Below, piece by piece: positions 61,713 through 64,000 of a stretch of DNA of 64,000 nt (the stretch's first letter is position 1; every line of letters starts with the position of its first letter). The notes beneath the pieces were generated by a model. That model was not told the origin of the DNA and did no database searches. It saw only the letters and a list, made by a program, of their open reading frames with translations. The DNA is from Micromussa lordhowensis (taxonomy: Eukaryota; Cnidaria; Anthozoa; Scleractinia; Lobophylliidae), in NCBI GenBank assembly GCA_964020085.1, contig OZ026595.1, forward strand, positions 7,191,217 through 7,255,216, in the 5' to 3' direction. The translations under genes and the position numbers were made by a program.

Positions 61713-62594
61713 GGCTGGTTAGCATAGTGCGAGATTTCGCGCAGCCCCGAAACTTTGCATGTGGACCCGGACCGACCCCAGGAGTGCTTTGGTGCCATTA
61801 GTTTGCCAAGTTGCGACACGCGTCAAGCTCGGCTAACTAGTCAGCCAGCCGGCCAGGCCTGTGGATCTGCCGGGCTGGTTAGCATAGTGCGAGATTTCGC
61901 GCAGCTCCGATACTTCGCATTTGGACCCGGACCGACCCCGAGAGTGCTTTGGTGGTATTAGTTTGCAAAGTTGCGACGCGCGCAAAGTTCGCCTAATTAG
62001 CAAACGGGCTGGTTAGCATAGTGCGAGATTTCGCGCAGCTCCGAAACTTTGCATGTGGACCCGGACCGAACCCAGGAGTGCTTTGGTGCCATTAGTTTGC
62101 CAAGTTGCGACACGCGTCAAGCTCGGCTAACTAGTCAGCCAGCCGGCCACGCCTAGGGATCTGCCGGGCTGGTTAGCATAGTGCGAGATTTCGCGCAGCT
62201 CCGATACTTCGCATTTGGACCCGGACCGACCCCGGGAGTGCTTTGGTGGTATTAGTTTGCAAAGTTGCGACGCGCGCAAAGTTCGCCTAATTAGCAAACG
62301 GGCTGGTTAGCCTAGTGCGAGATTTCGCGCAGCTCCAAAACTTTGCATGTGAACCCGGACCGACCCCAGGAGTGCTTTGGTGCCATTAGTTTGCCAAGTT
62401 GCGACACGCGTCAAGCTCGGCTAACTAGTCAGCCAGCCGGCCACGCCTGGGGATCTGCCGGGCTGGTTAGCATAGTGCGAGATTTCGCGCAGCTCCGATA
62501 CTTCGCATTTGGACCCGGACCGACCCCGGGAGTGCTTTGGTGGTATTAGTTTGCAAAGTTGCGACGCGCGCACAGTTCGCCTAATTAGCAAACG
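61713..62594 (+). repeat. Interposed three-unit segment between 4-unit cycles
   Basis: Three units: gcagccccgaaac with gccaggcctgtgg and cccgagag; accgaaccc with cctaggg; gctccaaaac/gtgaacccgg with a gcgcacag B half. The order (cccgagag, cctaggg, gtgaacccgg) matches u4-u6 of the 2955-bp HOR but without the 15-bp insertion. This may represent the ancestral form of that segment, or a lineage in which the insertion never arose. Confidence 0.75.
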
Positions 62595-63770
62595 GGCTGG
62601 TTAGCATAGTGCGAGATTTCGCGCAGCTCCGAAACTTTGCATGTGGACCCGGACCGACCCCAGGAGTGCTTTGGTGCCATTAGTTTGCCAAGTTGCGACA
62701 CGCGTCAAGCTCGGCTAACTAGTCAGCCAGCCGGCCACGCCTGGGGATCTGCCGGGCTGGTTAGCATAGTGCGAGATTTCGCGCAGCTCCGATACTTCGC
62801 ATTTGGACCCGGACCGACCCTGGGAGTGCTTTGGTGGTATTAGTTTGCAAAGTTGCGACGCGCGCAAAGTTCGCCTAATTAGCAAACGGGCTGGTTAGCA
62901 TAGTGCGAGATTTCGCGCAGCTCCGAAACTTTGCATGTGGACCCGGACCGACCCCAGGAGTGCTTTTGTGCCATTAGTTTGCCAAGTTGCGACACGCGTC
63001 AAGCTCGGCTAACTAGTCAGCCAGCCGGCCACGCCTGGGGATCTGCCGGGCTGGTTAGCATAGTGCGAGATTTCGCGCAGCTCCGATACTTCGCATTTGG
63101 ACCCGGACCGACCCCGGGAGTGCTTTGGTGGTATTAGTTTGCAAAGTTGCGACGCGCGCAAAGTTTGCCTAATTAGCAAACGGGCTGGTTAGCATAGTGC
63201 GAGATTTCGCGCAGCTCCGAAACTTTGCATGTGGACCCGGACCGACCCCAGGAGTGCTTTGGTGCCATTAGTTTGCCAAGTTGCGACACGCGTCAAGCTC
63301 GGCTAACTAGTCAGCCAGCCGGCCACGCCTGGGGATCTGCCGGGCTGGTTAACATAGTGCGAGATTTCGCGCAGCTCCGATACTTCGCATTTGGACCCGG
63401 ACCGACCCTGGGAGTTCTTTGGTGGTATTAGTTTGCAAAGTTGCGACGCGCGAAAAGTTCGCCTAATTAGCAAACGGGCTGGTTAGCATAGTGCGAGATT
63501 TCGCGCAGCTCCGAAACTTTGCATGTGGACCCGGACCGACCCCAGGAGTGCTTTGGTGCCATTTGTTTGCCAAGTTGCAACACGCGTCAAGCTCGGCTAA
63601 CTAGTCAGCCAGCCGGCCACGCCTGGGGATCTGCCGGGCTGGTTAGCATAGTGCGAGATTTCGCGCAGCTCCGATACTTCGCATTTGGACCCGGACCGAC
63701 CCCGGGAGTGCTTTGGTGGTATTAGTTTGCAAAGTTGCGACGCGTGCAAAGTTCGCCTAATTAGCAAACG
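62595..63770 (+). repeat. 4-unit HOR of the right end, third cycle
   Basis: Order: accctggg; cttttgtgcc/aagtttgcct; ggttaacatag with gagttcttt; gcaacacg with gcgtgcaaag. The next unit at 63771 again has gcaacacg. A private catttgtttgcc lies near 63563. Confidence 0.83.
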
Positions 63771-64000
63771 GGCTGGTTAGCATAGTGCGAGATTTCGCGC
63801 AGCTCCGAAACTTTGCATGTGGACCCGGACCGACCCCAGGAGTGCTTTGGTGCCATTAGTTTGCCAAGTTGCAACACGCGTCAAGCTCGGCTAACTAGTC
63901 AGCCAGCCGGCCACGCCTGGGGATCTGCCGGGCTGGTTAGCATAGTGCGAGATTTCGCGCAGCTCCGATACTTCGCATTTGGACCCGGACCGACCCCGGG
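63771..64000 (+). repeat. Partial dimer at right edge
   Basis: A complete A half (63771-63930) of the 'gcaacacg' class, followed by the first 70 bases of its B half. The array is cut by the window end and must continue to the right. Confidence 0.95.

Larger units (their letters stand above)
1..64000 (+). repeat. Satellite array, 294-bp dimeric unit, fills the window
   Basis: One head-to-tail tandem array. The same landmark (ggctggttagcatagtgcga, opening each half-unit) recurs at alternating distances of 160 and 134 bp from base 75 to the end, always on the plus strand. Length accounting closes exactly: position 10 and position 64000 occupy the same phase, and the 63,990 bp between them equal 217 periods of 294 bp plus 192 bp, which are four 15-bp gains, two 1-bp losses and one extra 134-bp half-unit. 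There is no inversion, transposon, gene or unique spacer. Consensus GC is about 57%, with A near 60% and B near 54%. Units differ from each other by only a few substitutions. Such arrays are typical of centromeric, pericentromeric or subtelomeric heterochromatin in eukaryotes; the location here is inference, because neither edge of the array is in the window. Confidence 0.99.

Noticed and set aside
1..64000. CRISPR array
   Set aside because: The repeats are contiguous 134/160-bp units without unique spacers, and no cas genes are present.
1..64000. Hammerhead ribozyme within the satellite
   Set aside because: The conserved CTGATGA and GAAA core elements do not occur together in the unit on either strand.
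1..64000. rDNA intergenic spacer or telomeric repeat
   Set aside because: No rRNA sequence, pyrimidine-rich terminators or short G-rich telomere-type repeats appear in 64 kb.

Overview
The whole 64 kb window is one uninterrupted, head-to-tail satellite DNA array. I find no credible protein gene, RNA gene, transposable element, CRISPR array or unique flanking sequence. The period is 294 bp. Each period is a dimer of two related half-units that begin with the same stretch (ggctggttagcatagtgcga): A is 160 bp and B is 134 bp. The first 134 bp of A matches B at roughly 87% (about 17 differences counted by eye), and A ends in 26 bp that B lacks. The window opens inside a B half (1-74), holds 216 complete A+B dimers plus one orphan B half, and ends inside another dimer. 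All units face the same way. Only seven periods depart from 294 bp: four 15-bp gains, two 1-bp losses and one extra 134-bp B half. A cluster of self-cancelling indels also sits near 18.5 kb.

The units are not random copies. Diagnostic variants recur in fixed orders, so the array has higher-order repeat (HOR) structure, and the HOR blocks themselves have been duplicated. Layout: 0-4.5 kb is a 5-unit HOR (1470 bp). 4.2-7.1 kb is a 10-unit block 'M' that recurs at 17.5-20.4 and 33.1-36.0 kb, and in shortened form at 39.2-41.6 kb. 7.7-15.1 kb is a 10-unit, 2955-bp HOR, including one 8-unit deletion derivative. 14.5-16.9 kb is a 4-unit, 1176-bp HOR. 21.6-22.7 kb is a 2-unit doublet. 25.7-30.7 kb is the 2955-bp HOR again, followed by the 4-unit HOR and block M. 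This follows from a segmental duplication of about 8.8 kb displaced by 15,611 bp. 36-46 kb contains a block of about 3.2 kb repeated 6762 bp away. 46-58 kb is a mosaic of the 5-unit family with a block of about 4.1 kb repeated 5292 bp away. 59-64 kb is a different 4-unit HOR.

The architecture points to a eukaryotic chromosome: long monomeric and HOR satellite arrays of this kind typify centromeric, pericentromeric or subtelomeric heterochromatin. I cannot name the organism. GC of the consensus is about 57%, and CpG is not depleted (27 per 294 bp against about 24 expected). This argues against long-term heavy germline CpG methylation. A 68-codon open frame recurs in about 90% of units, but it begins with TTG, not ATG, and carries inherited stop codons in several unit classes. 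I regard it as a by-product of a period divisible by three. Nothing here encodes a multi-gene system. The interest lies in the repeat architecture and the visible record of unequal exchange.
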